Of a stretch of 64,000 nt of DNA, positions 42,001 through 50,139 are shown piece after piece. Origin of the DNA: an uncultured Coriobacteriaceae bacterium (lineage in GTDB: Bacteria; Actinomycetota; Coriobacteriia; Coriobacteriales; Atopobiaceae); contig CACYGL010000009.1 in assembly GCA_902773995.1 (NCBI GenBank), positions 1 through 64,000 on the forward strand. Reading direction: 5' to 3'. Both the position numbers and the translations under genes were made by a program. Below the pieces are notes generated by a model. The model searched no databases. It was not told where the DNA came from and saw only the letters and a list, made by a program, of their open reading frames with translations. The first letter of the stretch is position 1; every line of letters starts with the position of its first letter.

Positions 42001-42497
42001 AGATGCTGGGCGAGGCCGTTGCCGAGGCTCGCGGCGAGACCGCCGAGGTTGAGGTTCCCGAGGTCACCATCAATCTCTCGGCCGACTTCTACCTTGCCGA
42101 GGAGTACATGCCCGAGGTGGACCAGCGCGTGCTTGCCTACCGCAGGCTTGCTGCTGCCACCGAGCTCTCCGACGTGGACGCGCTTCAGCGCGACCTCGAG
42201 GAGAGCCACGGTGCGCTGCCGCTTGCTGGACGCAACCTTCTTGACCGTGCGCGCATTCGCATCCGCGCGCAGCGCCTGGGATGCACGTCCGTCTCGCTTA
42301 CCAACGGGCGCCTGGTCTACCAGGGGATTGACGTGCCAAGGAAGACGGCACTCAAGCTCAAGGAGCGCGGGGCCCTGGTCTACCCCAAGACGCACAAGCT
42401 GGCGTATCCCTTCCGTGCAAAGCAGGAGGAGGTCATGCCCGCCGCGCTTGGCGTGCTGGAGGAGATTGGCGGCGGAGACGAGACGGACGACGAGTAG
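39027..42497 (+). CDS. mfd: Transcription-repair coupling factor
   Basis: Mfd removes RNA polymerase stalled at DNA damage and recruits UvrA. The 1156-residue protein has the UvrB-like N-terminal module (including SGEEAADRTARALAAWLG and FHVHGDSVDVFPAQ), a CarD-like RNA-polymerase-interaction domain (FKPGDYVVHATHGIALFSQI), and an SF2 RecG-like translocase with Walker A GDVGFGKTE, IIDEEQRFGV as Walker B, SATPIPRTMQMAMSG and the second lobe VATTIIESGID. The C-terminal TRCF domain is present. ATG 39027 is preceded by AAGGAG at eight bases; frames opening further upstream lack such a site. Length agrees with the family (about 1150). Confidence 0.96.
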   Translation: MFINRVSRQLLTAPELVPLLHELGSGNDASLAVGQSARPLVIAALWARDPRPCLVVVSGEEAADRTARALAAWLGQDVVARYPMRRDFPWAETAPDDAVIGARCRAIARLAAGEKCVVVASAPALLRRVPPAGSGYFASSAFSVGDEVPFEDVAPLLVGMGYTDVGDAEDVAAPGTFHVHGDSVDVFPAQATSPVRIEFFGDEIDRVRRMVPSTGQTIGELDSVDVVPCREMAFTNETITRAEKALYNRAQNDAKVAADLEAIQARSAQPSLEKYLPALYGGSASPIEHISKDALVVLAEPRALFDDCQRAMDDISASASSAHVSTEGLYTSPREMDFGRQQRLSLSSILRVGGSVTAELKVRQPNVAGADTKLIGVVRQLVNDNVSVVFAAPDRGARESLELRLTDEHIPFAESLGSAAENAVPVTSADANSAITPLRRGSVTFTDAPVPAGIVVPSAHLGVLSISDLTPRTARNRRRAKRVDPTSVTFPFKPGDYVVHATHGIALFSQIVRQEVAGRMRDYFLLEYAGGDKLYVPLEQVDRITRYVGPDGSSPRLTRLNTADWSRATGKARRSAKKLAFDLVDLYTRRASVTGYAFSPDTPAQLDMESSFPYDLTPDQASAVADIKADMEARKPMDRLLCGDVGFGKTEVALRAAFKCCQDGKQVMVLCPTTILAEQHFETFFARFSPFDLDVRVLSRFVTPAQQRQALEGFAAGTVNVLIGTHRLLSADVNPHDLGLVIIDEEQRFGVQHKEQLKNMREQVDVLTLSATPIPRTMQMAMSGVRDMSLIMTPPPGRLPVKVHVGEWDPDLVSAAIRNELERKGQVYYVSNRVTTIDDAVARVMEAAPEARVGVAHGKMSAREVEDVMLRFQEHEIDVLVATTIIESGIDNPRTNTLIIEDSQRLGLAQLYQLKGRVGRGRTQAYAYFMFPSTAPLTPEATDRLTAINEYQDLGSGMRIAMRDLEIRGAGSLIGAEQHGNLSSVGFDLFTQMLGEAVAEARGETAEVEVPEVTINLSADFYLAEEYMPEVDQRVLAYRRLAAATELSDVDALQRDLEESHGALPLAGRNLLDRARIRIRAQRLGCTSVSLTNGRLVYQGIDVPRKTALKLKERGALVYPKTHKLAYPFRAKQEEVMPAALGVLEEIGGGDETDDE

Positions 42498-42563
42498 GGC
42501 GGGGCTTGGCGCCGGCTCGCTCCGGGTGGCGGTGGGCGGCATCGCTGCAGACCGGCGGCCGCC

Positions 42564-42646
42564 ACACGTTCGGACCCAAAGCTGTATCCCGCGCAGGTCG
42601 ATACACGTTCGTGCCCCGAATGTGTATCGGCTCGTCACACATTCGG
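42564..42646. promoter_or_regulatory. Four ACAC(G/A)TTCG boxes upstream of the SGNH-MazG gene
   Basis: Copies occur at 42564, 42603, inverted at 42617-42625 and at 42637. The two middle copies make the inverted repeat CGATACACGTTCG (42599-42611) and CGAATGTGTATCG (42617-42629) with one mismatch. A cluster of this kind suggests an operator or a dispersed palindromic repeat. Confidence 0.5.
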
Positions 42647-42728
42647 TGCCTCGCCGTCCCCGTGCCGCCTCTTGCCCTATGCTGACGAGAGCTGACAACC
42701 AGCGTGACGCGAGGAGAGGGACGACCCC

Positions 42729-44840
42729 ATGGCTTTGAGCAAGGACGACAGGGCAAGGCTCATCAAGTCTGGCAAGCTGGCACGCACAGCGCTTGCGGCG
42801 GCGCACATGGGGACGAGAGTGGCGCCGCATTCCGGCGAGGATGCGGCCCCGTCCGAGGTATCCCTGCCCGGTAACATCACCGAGTACCTTCGTGGCGCCC
42901 TTCTCGTCGAGGACGCGGGCGACGGCCTTGTGCAGCCCTACCGTTTCTCCGAGAAACAGCTTCGCTACCTGGACTCCGTTGGCCGCGGGCGCCGCGCCCG
43001 TGCAACTTCGGGCGTATGCCTGGCGCTTGTGACCACGGGCAGCGAGGTCTCTTTTGACTGCCGCGTGACGGGCGCCCTGGATCCCGCGCACCCGCTCTAC
43101 GCCGAGGTTATGGAGCACCTGGGTAGCCTTGGGCAGGCGGAGGACGGCCTTATCGACGGCATCGACGCCGTGGTGGAGGGCGGCCAGGCCCATACCGTTG
43201 CCGTGCGAGACGGTCGCATTGCCGTGCGCTTTGAGAATCCAGAGCATCTGCCCCTCGAGGTGCGCATCTACCTGCCGCTCATTATGTCCGTTGCCGTGGG
43301 ACGCCTTGCCTCGAACGGCACGGCCGCACCGGCACCCCGGCGTGGGTACCTGCTGGCTCTTGGCGACTCCATCACCCAGGGCTTTGTGGTAGGGTGCCCG
43401 TCGCTCTCGTACCCGGCGCTCCTCTCGGCGGAACTTGGCCTTGACCTGGTGAACCAGGCCGTCTGCGGCTACGTCTTTGACCAGAAGACGCTTGCGGGCA
43501 TGAAGGCGCTGCGCAAGGAGCCACCTGCGGCAATTACCGTGGCATACGGGACCAATGACTGGGGCCGCAAGGGCTCGGGCAAGGAGATTCGCCACGACGC
43601 CTCCGCCTACCTTGACCGCCTGTGCAAGCTCTTCCCCAGCACGCCCATTTATGTGCTCACGCCGCTCTGGCGCGCCGACGAGGCGGACGAGGCCACGCTG
43701 GCTGCCATCCCCAATGGCAAGTCGCTTTCGTGGGCGCGCCGCGCCATTGAGCGCGCGTGCCGCGACCACGAAAACGTGACGGTGGTCGACGGGGCAAATG
43801 TCTTGCCGAGAAGCCCCCTCATGTTTGCTGACGGGCGGCTTCATCCCGGCTCCACCGGCGCAGGGATTGTCGCCGAGGCGCTCGCCGCAGCAGTGCGCAA
43901 CGGCGGCGGCGTCGAAGCAGGCGGCCGTGGGCCCCAAGCGGAACCCGTGTCCGCGCCCGCTCCGGGGCCGGAGGTCGCTGCGACCGCAGACGTCCTTGAC
44001 GCCGTGGACGCCGAGAGCCTCTCGCGCCCCGGCGTTCCCGGAACGCACCGCGAGTTCGATCGGCTCGTGCGCACGGTCTGGCGTCTGCGCCAGGAGGACG
44101 GCTGCCCATGGGACCGCGAGCAGACGCACGAGTCGCTTGTGCGCTACATGGTCGAGGAGGCCTACGAGGCTGCCGAGGCCCTGCGCGCAGGTGACGCCTC
44201 CCACATGGCGGAGGAGCTTGGTGACGTGCTCTACCAGGTTGTTCTCAACTCTCAGGTGGCTGCGGAGGAGGGCGCTTTCACCATCGACGACGTGTGCCGC
44301 GCTATAGACGAGAAGCTCGTGCGCCGCCACCCCCACGTCTTTGGTGGCACGGATGCCGAGACGCCCGAGGACGTGGCTCGCATCTGGGACAACGTGAAGC
44401 GTCGCGAGCGCGAGGCGGCGATCGGCAGCGCCAGAAAGGCCGAGGCCGGGCTTCTCGACTCCGTGCCGCGCGCGATGCCGGCGCTCATGCAGTGCCAAAA
44501 GATCAGCGCCCGTGCGGCAAAGGCGGGCTTCGACTGGGATGACGTCTCTGGCGTGTGGGACAAGGTGCACGAGGAGCGCGATGAGTTCGAGCGCGAGCCG
44601 GCGGGGTCCCAGGCCCGCGCGCTCGAGTTTGGCGACCTGCTCTTCTCACTGGTCAACGTTGCGCGCATGGAGGGCATCGACGCCGAGGGAGCCTTGGCAC
44701 AGAGCAACGAGAAGTTCCGCCGCCGCTGGTCTCGCATGGAGGGTCTGGCGCGCGAGAAGGGCTGCGACCTTGGTGCCCTCTCGACCGCGGAGCTGAACGA
44801 GCTCTGGGACCGTGCGAAGCAAGAGGAGAACCACTCCTGA
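42729..44840 (+). CDS. SGNH-hydrolase / MazG pyrophosphohydrolase fusion
   Basis: This single 703-residue frame carries two unrelated enzymes. Residues about 1-200 form a beta-rich accessory region, followed by an SGNH esterase domain: block I LALGDSITQG (nucleophile S214), an oxyanion Gly in NQAVCGY, block III YGTNDWG and DGRLHPG (D368, H372). From about 437 it is a complete MazG nucleoside-triphosphate pyrophosphohydrolase with CPWDREQTH, VEEAYEAAEAL, AEELGDVLYQVV and a second MazG repeat (AGFDWDDV ... EFGDLLFSLVN). The two are joined by an Ala/Pro-rich linker (about 395-430). MazG is usually a separate, about 260-residue cytoplasmic protein. No stop or phase change occurs at the join. No signal peptide. 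Confidence 0.88.
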   Translation: MALSKDDRARLIKSGKLARTALAAAHMGTRVAPHSGEDAAPSEVSLPGNITEYLRGALLVEDAGDGLVQPYRFSEKQLRYLDSVGRGRRARATSGVCLALVTTGSEVSFDCRVTGALDPAHPLYAEVMEHLGSLGQAEDGLIDGIDAVVEGGQAHTVAVRDGRIAVRFENPEHLPLEVRIYLPLIMSVAVGRLASNGTAAPAPRRGYLLALGDSITQGFVVGCPSLSYPALLSAELGLDLVNQAVCGYVFDQKTLAGMKALRKEPPAAITVAYGTNDWGRKGSGKEIRHDASAYLDRLCKLFPSTPIYVLTPLWRADEADEATLAAIPNGKSLSWARRAIERACRDHENVTVVDGANVLPRSPLMFADGRLHPGSTGAGIVAEALAAAVRNGGGVEAGGRGPQAEPVSAPAPGPEVAATADVLDAVDAESLSRPGVPGTHREFDRLVRTVWRLRQEDGCPWDREQTHESLVRYMVEEAYEAAEALRAGDASHMAEELGDVLYQVVLNSQVAAEEGAFTIDDVCRAIDEKLVRRHPHVFGGTDAETPEDVARIWDNVKRREREAAIGSARKAEAGLLDSVPRAMPALMQCQKISARAAKAGFDWDDVSGVWDKVHEERDEFEREPAGSQARALEFGDLLFSLVNVARMEGIDAEGALAQSNEKFRRRWSRMEGLAREKGCDLGALSTAELNELWDRAKQEENHS

Positions 44841-44929
44841 GCCCGGCTGCGGTCACTTCTGGTATACACTGGGACCACGCGGTGCATCCGCACTGTCACG
44901 CCAAACCAAACTAGAAACGAAGCAACGGC

Positions 44930-45766
44930 ATGAGCAGATATTCGGGCACAGAAATTGCGCTGAGAGGCTCTACAGACGTGTCGCCAAGACCGGCTGTCTA
45001 CACCTATTCCGCAGGTAGATCCCATCGTTCGGCCTTCTCCTCCGTGATGGAGGGCGTTCGCGTTGAGGAGGACGGCCCTACCGGTCACCACGTGGGCACG
45101 GGCACCGCTACGCGCTCACGCTCCGGTCGCGCCCAGGCTTCCGCGGGTCGCCGGCGCGCCTCCCGCGGCGCCAGCACCAGTCGCGCAACTGCGACCCGCT
45201 CCGTGGGTGCTGCTAGTGCTACTCGCACCCGTACGTGCACTCGCGCCGAGCGCCGCTCGCAGCGTGCTGCTGAACCTGCGCCCAGCGCTGTCTCTGACGT
45301 TGCCTCAAGGGCAGCAGATGTCGCGTCGGGCGCTACGTCTGCTGCCTCCGCGACGGTCTCGCGCGCTGAGGAGTTTGCGGGCGCGCATCGCCTCCCGGTC
45401 ATCATCGCCACCGTTGTTATCGTCACGGTGATCATGCTCTACGGCCCCGCGTGCAACCTGTACGCTGCGTGGCGCTCGGGGCTTGACCTCCAGGCCACCT
45501 ACGACGCCACCACCCAGAGCAACGACCAACTCACCAACGAGGTCGATGCCCTCATGACACCAGAGGGCGTCCAGGACCTCGCACGCGAGCGCGGTTACGT
45601 TGGCGAGGGCGAGACGGGCGTGGTGGTCGAGGGTCTCTCTGACACCAGCACCGATGCCACTCCCATGGGCACGGGTACGGTCGTCTCGGCGGATGTCCCC
45701 TGGTACGTGAACGTCGCCGACGTCATCTTCCAGTACCACACGGATACCTCGGGGAGCGGTAACTAA
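44930..45766 (+). CDS. DivIC/FtsB-like septum formation initiator protein
   Basis: This 278-residue protein has a long low-complexity cytoplasmic N-terminus rich in Arg, Ser, Ala and Thr (about 1-155), one transmembrane helix (LPVIIATVVIVTVIMLYG, about 158-178), and a short extracytoplasmic region whose first part (YAAWRSGLDLQ, then QSNDQLTNEVDALMTPEGVQ) fits the coiled coil and LARERGYV motif of FtsB/DivIC proteins. It would act in the divisome. The ribosome site is weak. It overlaps the Ppx/GppA gene by one base (TAATG), an arrangement common in Actinomycetota where the ftsB-like gene precedes the exopolyphosphatase gene. Confidence 0.85.
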   Translation: MSRYSGTEIALRGSTDVSPRPAVYTYSAGRSHRSAFSSVMEGVRVEEDGPTGHHVGTGTATRSRSGRAQASAGRRRASRGASTSRATATRSVGAASATRTRTCTRAERRSQRAAEPAPSAVSDVASRAADVASGATSAASATVSRAEEFAGAHRLPVIIATVVIVTVIMLYGPACNLYAAWRSGLDLQATYDATTQSNDQLTNEVDALMTPEGVQDLARERGYVGEGETGVVVEGLSDTSTDATPMGTGTVVSADVPWYVNVADVIFQYHTDTSGSGN

Positions 45767-46764
45767 TGCGCAGGGTCGCAGTCATCGACATTGGCACGGT
45801 CACCTGCCGCCTAGCGGTGGCGGACGTCGAGGGGTCCCGCGTCGTGCGACTGGGCAAGCAGTCGAACATCTGCAACTTGGGACAGGACGTTGACAGAACG
45901 GGCAAACTTGCGCAGGAGGCCATGGAGCGCGTCTTTGCCTGCGCAAAGGCATACGTAAACTCCGCGCGCGAGTCCGGTGCCGAGGCCGTGTGCTGCACCC
46001 TCACGAGCGCCGCCCGCGACGCCTCCAACTCGCCCGAGCTTGGCGCGGCGCTTGCGTCGCTGGGCCTTGACCCCCTTGTTATCCCCGGACAGATTGAGGG
46101 CGCCCTCACCTTCCTGGGCGTTGCCCAGGACTTCGACGGGCGTCGCATCCTCGTGGCCGACAACGGTGGTGGCTCCACCGAGCTTGCCGTGGGCGAGCTT
46201 TCTGGCGGCACGCTTGACCTGGGGTGGGTTACCTCAGTCCAGGTTGGCTGCAGGCGTCTCACAGAGCGCTTCCTCTCGCGCGAGGACCCGCCTTCCGCAG
46301 GGGACTTGGCCCAAGCCCACGAGTACGCCGCACAGACCTTCTCTGCGGCGCTCAAGGAGGCAGGAGGCCGCCTGGGCAGCCCCCAGACGCTCGTGGTCAC
46401 AGGCGGGACGGTCACCACGCTGGTCGCCATCGATGCCAAGCTTGACCCGTACGACCCTGCATACGTGCATCTCCATGAGCTTACGGGCGAGAAGGTCGAC
46501 GCCCTTGAGCGGCGCCTTGCCTCGCTCACGCAGGAGGGGCGTGCCGCGCTCAAGGGCATCCAGGCCAAGCGTGCGCCCGTGATCCTGGGTGGTGCCGTTG
46601 CGGTGTCCGAGCTTGTGCACCAGACGGGCTTCTCGAGTCTCACGGTGAGCGAGAGTGATCTTCTCTTTGGCCTTTCGATCGTCGCTGCTGCTATGCTTGA
46701 GGGGCGCGAGTCTCCGGTGGTGTGGAAGCCCACCATGAGGCCGCTCAAACCGTCTGGGGAGTAG
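45766..46764 (+). CDS. Ppx/GppA family exopolyphosphatase / pppGpp phosphohydrolase
   Basis: This 332-residue member of the ASKHA superfamily hydrolyses inorganic polyphosphate or pppGpp. Seen are phosphate-1 VIDIGTVTCRLAVADV, the middle motif CCTLTSAARDASN, phosphate-2 VADNGGGSTELAVG, and the adenosine-type motif VTGGTVTTLVAI. It has only the catalytic N-terminal halves (about 310 residues), as in actinobacterial Ppx proteins, without the HD-like C-terminal extension. In the first motif the usual Ser/Asn triplet reads Thr-Val-Thr-Cys. Which of the two substrates is used cannot be told from sequence. It is translationally coupled to the ftsB-like gene. Confidence 0.9.
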   Translation: MRRVAVIDIGTVTCRLAVADVEGSRVVRLGKQSNICNLGQDVDRTGKLAQEAMERVFACAKAYVNSARESGAEAVCCTLTSAARDASNSPELGAALASLGLDPLVIPGQIEGALTFLGVAQDFDGRRILVADNGGGSTELAVGELSGGTLDLGWVTSVQVGCRRLTERFLSREDPPSAGDLAQAHEYAAQTFSAALKEAGGRLGSPQTLVVTGGTVTTLVAIDAKLDPYDPAYVHLHELTGEKVDALERRLASLTQEGRAALKGIQAKRAPVILGGAVAVSELVHQTGFSSLTVSESDLLFGLSIVAAAMLEGRESPVVWKPTMRPLKPSGE

Positions 46765-46781
46765 CCCTCCCAAGACAACCT

Positions 46782-46866
46782 GGGGGCGTGGCGGAATTGG
46801 CATACGCAGGGGACTTAAAATCCCTCGCCGAAAGGATTGTGGGTTCGAGTCCCACCGCCCCTACCA
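46782..46866 (+). tRNA. tRNA-Leu (TAA)
   Basis: An 85-base class II tRNA with acceptor GGGGGCG/CGCCCCT (one G-U), anticodon loop CTTAAAA (TAA at 46816-46818), a long variable arm, T arm GTGGG/CCCAC, and an encoded CCA. Confidence 0.95.
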
Positions 46867-47159
46867 CTAAAAACGGCGGATTGCGGCTGGCGCAACTGCG
46901 TGTCGGCCCCCGGACTCGTATCTCAAATCGTACGCATTTCGTATTCTCGCAGCCCCTAAACGCCGAGAACCCTCGCCTTGACGAGCGTTCGTCCCCGGCT
47001 GACGAGCCGCTCGCCTGCCCGTTGCCACAGCCCATCATCCGTTGGCGTGTTGTTTTGGCGCATGCGCCCAGAACATCCCTTTGCGTGTCCCATGTAAGGA
47101 CAAGTGGTGTACAACTATGTCTCGCAACGTCGATGCGCTTGGAGTGGGGGAGGGGCAGC
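46867..47159. other. Intergenic region upstream of the GntR-transketolase fusion
   Basis: No gene is evident. Just before the coding region is GTGGTGTACAACTATG (47102-47117), whose TTGTAC core resembles half-sites of UTRA-type GntR regulators and could be an autoregulatory site. Confidence 0.35.
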
Positions 47160-48818
47160 ATGGCAGAGAACGGCACGGATGCGCTTCGTGGCGCGCCGCA
47201 GGCGGTGGCGAGCAGGCCTGCAGAACGGGCTGCCGGCAAGGCAGGCTCTGCCCCGGTGTACTCGCAGCTGGCCTCTCTCCTACGCGAGAAGATCGGCCTG
47301 CACGAGTGGGCCCCCGGCTCGCGCATTCCCTCCGAGCACGAGCTCATGGCGCGCTTTGGCATTTCGCGCGGTACCGTGCGCCGCGCCATCAGCGAGCTCG
47401 TGGACGAAGGATTTCTCGTCCAGGTGCGCGGCTCGGGCACCTTCGTCTCGGAACGCGCCCTCTCGCATCCCGCAGGCGAACGGCCTCTCTCGTTTGGTGA
47501 GTCCCTCCGCGAGCAGGGTAAGGACTTTGTGACCCACGTCCTCGAGAAGCGCGTGGTCCCCGCTCCCGCAGACGTTGCCGAGCACCTGCGCATACAGCCG
47601 GGCAGCCCCGTGCTCTACCTGCTGCGCGTTCGCACTGTCGACGGCAAGCCGGTCATCTGCCAGGAGGGCTGGGAGAACCTGGGAGAGTGCCCGGGTCTGG
47701 AAGATGCGGACTTCTCGTGCGAGACGGCCTTCGACGCCGTGGAGCGCTGCTCTGGCCGAAAGATCACCTGGTCTAAGGTGCGCTACTCCGCCTCTTCGGC
47801 AGGGGAACGCGCGGAGGCGCTGGGATGTGGCGAGAACGACCCCGTGCTGGTGCTGCGTCAGACCATAGGCCTTGCGGACGCAACGGTCATCGAGTGGGGC
47901 CTCACCTGGCTGCGTGCCGGCCAAGAGGTGGCTGGGACCTCGGTTCAAGATGGCTGGCTGCCTACGGCGCTTGCGCCTGCGCTTGCCCCCTCTGAACGGC
48001 GTCGGCTCTCCGGCCTGGCTCTGGACATCCGCAAGGCCGTCGTCGAGTTTGCGCACGCCAACCCAAACATGCCGTTCCACCTGGGCGGTAGTCTCTCTGC
48101 GGCAGAGATTCTCGCCGTGCTCTACGGCGGCGTCATGCGCACCGGAGCGGACGGCACCCCCTGGGAGCAGCGCGACCGCTTTGTGCTCTCCAAGGGCCAC
48201 GCCTCCCTTGCGCTCTACCCGGCTCTGCTGCATGCGGGCCTGGTCTCGCAGGAGGACATTGACCGCGGGCTTCTCGGCCCCAATGCGGTGCTGTTCAAGC
48301 ACCCCAGGCGAGACCCTGCTCGTGGCATCGAGACCTCCGGCGGTAGCCTGGGCATGGGGCTGGGCTATGCGTGCGGCCTTGCGATTGCCGCCAACAGGCG
48401 TGCGAGCGGCTCGCGCGTCTTCTGCCTTCTGGGTGACGGCGAATGCAACGAGGGCTCGGTCTGGGAGGCTGCCGCGCTTGCGGGGCACATGGGACTGGCG
48501 TCGCTCACGGTTATCGTCGATGTCAACGGGCTGCAGCTCGATGGCCCCACGGCGCAGATTCTCGACACGGGCAGCCTTGCCGAGAAGTTCCGCGCCTTTG
48601 GCTTCGAGGCAATCGAGGTGGACGGCCACGACGTGAGCGCCCTCTGGAGCGTGCTTGCGCCAAGCCATACGCTGCCGCGGGCCGTGCTTGCCCACACCAC
48701 CAAGGGGAAGGGCCTCTCGTTTGCCGAGAACTGCGTGGAGTGGCACGACAACAAGCTGACCGACGAGCTCTATGCGCGGGCAGTCAGGGAGCTTGGCCGG
48801 GAGGTAGGCCATGTCTAG
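47160..48818 (+). CDS. GntR-UTRA regulator fused to the N-terminal (TPP-binding) transketolase subunit
   Basis: This uninterrupted 552-residue frame has two parts. Residues about 30-100 are a GntR winged helix (VYSQLASLLREKI, GSRIPSEHELMARFGISRGT, VRGSGTFVS) and about 115-258 a UTRA/HutC effector domain (LSFGESLREQGKDF, VLYLLRVRTVDGKPVICQE, VLVLRQTIG). From about 278 it is the first half of a split transketolase: ALDIRKAVVEFAHANPN, the HLGGSLSAAEIL substrate/TPP segment, RDRFVLSKGHASLALY, and the GDGECNEGSVWEAA...VDVNG TPP-magnesium motif at about 425. GGGGGAGGGG precedes ATG 47160. It overlaps the C-terminal subunit gene by eight bases. The chain could sense a sugar phosphate, bind DNA and catalyse the pathway step. 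Confidence 0.88.
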   Translation: MAENGTDALRGAPQAVASRPAERAAGKAGSAPVYSQLASLLREKIGLHEWAPGSRIPSEHELMARFGISRGTVRRAISELVDEGFLVQVRGSGTFVSERALSHPAGERPLSFGESLREQGKDFVTHVLEKRVVPAPADVAEHLRIQPGSPVLYLLRVRTVDGKPVICQEGWENLGECPGLEDADFSCETAFDAVERCSGRKITWSKVRYSASSAGERAEALGCGENDPVLVLRQTIGLADATVIEWGLTWLRAGQEVAGTSVQDGWLPTALAPALAPSERRRLSGLALDIRKAVVEFAHANPNMPFHLGGSLSAAEILAVLYGGVMRTGADGTPWEQRDRFVLSKGHASLALYPALLHAGLVSQEDIDRGLLGPNAVLFKHPRRDPARGIETSGGSLGMGLGYACGLAIAANRRASGSRVFCLLGDGECNEGSVWEAAALAGHMGLASLTVIVDVNGLQLDGPTAQILDTGSLAEKFRAFGFEAIEVDGHDVSALWSVLAPSHTLPRAVLAHTTKGKGLSFAENCVEWHDNKLTDELYARAVRELGREVGHV

Positions 48819-49809
48819 GGAGGCCGTTGCTGTGGAGTCTGCGATTGTCGCAGACCCAGCCGAGTTCGACCGGTTGGATTCGCGCGTGGCCTTTGGCCGG
48901 GCGCTTGGAAAGATTGCCGAGAATGACCCGCAGGTCATGGCCGTTGTCTCGGACTACGGCCGCCGGCTTGCGCTCGATGCGCTGCGCTCAAAGCTGCCGG
49001 GCTCCGTTGTTCAGTGCGGCATTGCCGAGCAGAACCAGGTTGAGGTTGCGTCCGCCCTTGCCAACGAGGGCTTCCACGTGTTTGCGCCGTCCTATGCGCC
49101 GTTCATCACGGCTCGCGTGCTCGACCAGGTGCGCGTGAACTTGGGAATGATGGAGTCGCCGGTCGTGCTGGTTGGTCTTGGCGCAGGCTACCACGCGGGC
49201 ATCCTTGGTCCCAGCCACATGGCCTTGGAGGACCTTGCGTGCATGCGCTCCATCCCGGGGCTCACCGTGGTGGTGCCGGCGACGAACACCGAGCTTGCCG
49301 GTGCGCTTGCGGAGCTTGCGCGCAATCCACGGCCGGCCTACGTGCGCATCACACAGGCGCCCGCTGGCGATCCCGCTCTGCCCAGCGGGGACTTCGAGCT
49401 TGGGCACTGCCGCGTGCTTGCGGATGACGCGCCCGGCGGCATGGCAGACGTTGCGATTGCTACCTGCGGCTCCATCGCGTCGCGCGCGCTGGCCGCCGTC
49501 CAGCTGCTGCGGGGGCGGGGGCTTTCCTGCCGCGTGGTGGCCGTAGGTACGATAAAGCCCCTTGACCAGCGCGTTGTTGAGCTTCTCGCCAACGCGCGGC
49601 TTGCCGTGACGGTGGAGGAGCACAGTGTGGTGGGCGGGCTTGGTGGTCTTCTCGCCGAGGAGCTGCTCGACCGCGGCGCTGCCCCTGGGCTGCTGCGCCT
49701 GGGCGCGCCCGACAGCTACCCCGAGGCGGACGAGCAGGCCCGCCTGTTGGAGCGCGCGGGGCTCACGCCCGAGGGCATGGTGGCCTCCGTGCTTGCCAGG
49801 CTGGGGTAG
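48811..49809 (+). CDS. Transketolase C-terminal subunit
   Basis: This 332-residue protein contains the pyrimidine-binding domain (VVSDYGRR, QCGIAEQNQVEVASALANEG with the catalytic Glu, FAPSYAPFITARVLDQ) and the C-terminal transketolase domain (AIATCGSIASRALAAVQLL, VVAVGTIKPLDQRVVELL, VTVEEHSVVGGLGGLLAEEL). It completes the split enzyme begun by the GntR fusion; the two coding regions overlap by eight bases, so the subunits should be made in equal amounts. Split transketolases of this type act in the pentose phosphate pathway or in dedicated sugar-degradation loci. The exact donor and acceptor sugars are not readable from sequence. Confidence 0.93.
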   Translation: MSREAVAVESAIVADPAEFDRLDSRVAFGRALGKIAENDPQVMAVVSDYGRRLALDALRSKLPGSVVQCGIAEQNQVEVASALANEGFHVFAPSYAPFITARVLDQVRVNLGMMESPVVLVGLGAGYHAGILGPSHMALEDLACMRSIPGLTVVVPATNTELAGALAELARNPRPAYVRITQAPAGDPALPSGDFELGHCRVLADDAPGGMADVAIATCGSIASRALAAVQLLRGRGLSCRVVAVGTIKPLDQRVVELLANARLAVTVEEHSVVGGLGGLLAEELLDRGAAPGLLRLGAPDSYPEADEQARLLERAGLTPEGMVASVLARLG

Positions 49810-49842
49810 GTTGGCGCTCCGGCACGCGGCGTAGCCGCGGAA

Positions 49843-50139
49843 CTACTGCTCCATGAGGCGCAGAATCTGCTCGTTGGCGGTGTTCTCGCCGGTGCCGGTG
49901 AGGTAGGGCGCGCCATCGACAAACGGGCAGCTTAGCTCGGAGGGATGTATGGCGGTTGCCACCATGAAGTCGCAACTCTTCGACTTCTCGGCGGCCGTGC
50001 TGAGGGGTACCTGCGCAATCTCATAGCGGCCCTTGTAGCCATGCGCGTCGAGAAGCTCTTCGATCTTCTTGCGCGCGATTGTCGAGGTGACAATGCCGGA
50101 GCCGCATGCGATGAGGATGCGCTTCTTCTTGTCCGACAT
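49843..50139 (-). CDS. PTS galactitol-type EIIB component, orphan
   Basis: This 98-residue protein matches EIIB of the Gat family: KKKRILIACGSGIVTSTIARKK contains the phosphorylated cysteine in the P-loop-like ACGSGIVTS segment, followed by ATAIHPSELSCPFVDGAPYLTG. Length is normal (about 95). The ATG at 50139 has GGGAGC upstream. EIIB would pass phosphate from EIIA to the incoming polyol or pentitol in EIIC, but neither EIIA nor EIIC is in the window. It converges on the transketolase pair, a combination often seen in polyol-degradation loci, so the rest may have been lost or lie elsewhere. Confidence 0.88.
   Translation of the reverse strand: MSDKKKRILIACGSGIVTSTIARKKIEELLDAHGYKGRYEIAQVPLSTAAEKSKSCDFMVATAIHPSELSCPFVDGAPYLTGTGENTANEQILRLMEQ

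Noticed and set aside
40683-44570. Open frame of about 1300 codons on the minus strand opposite mfd and the SGNH-MazG gene
   Set aside because: It spans two unrelated, well-supported plus-strand genes and their spacer, lacks motifs and has shadow-like composition.
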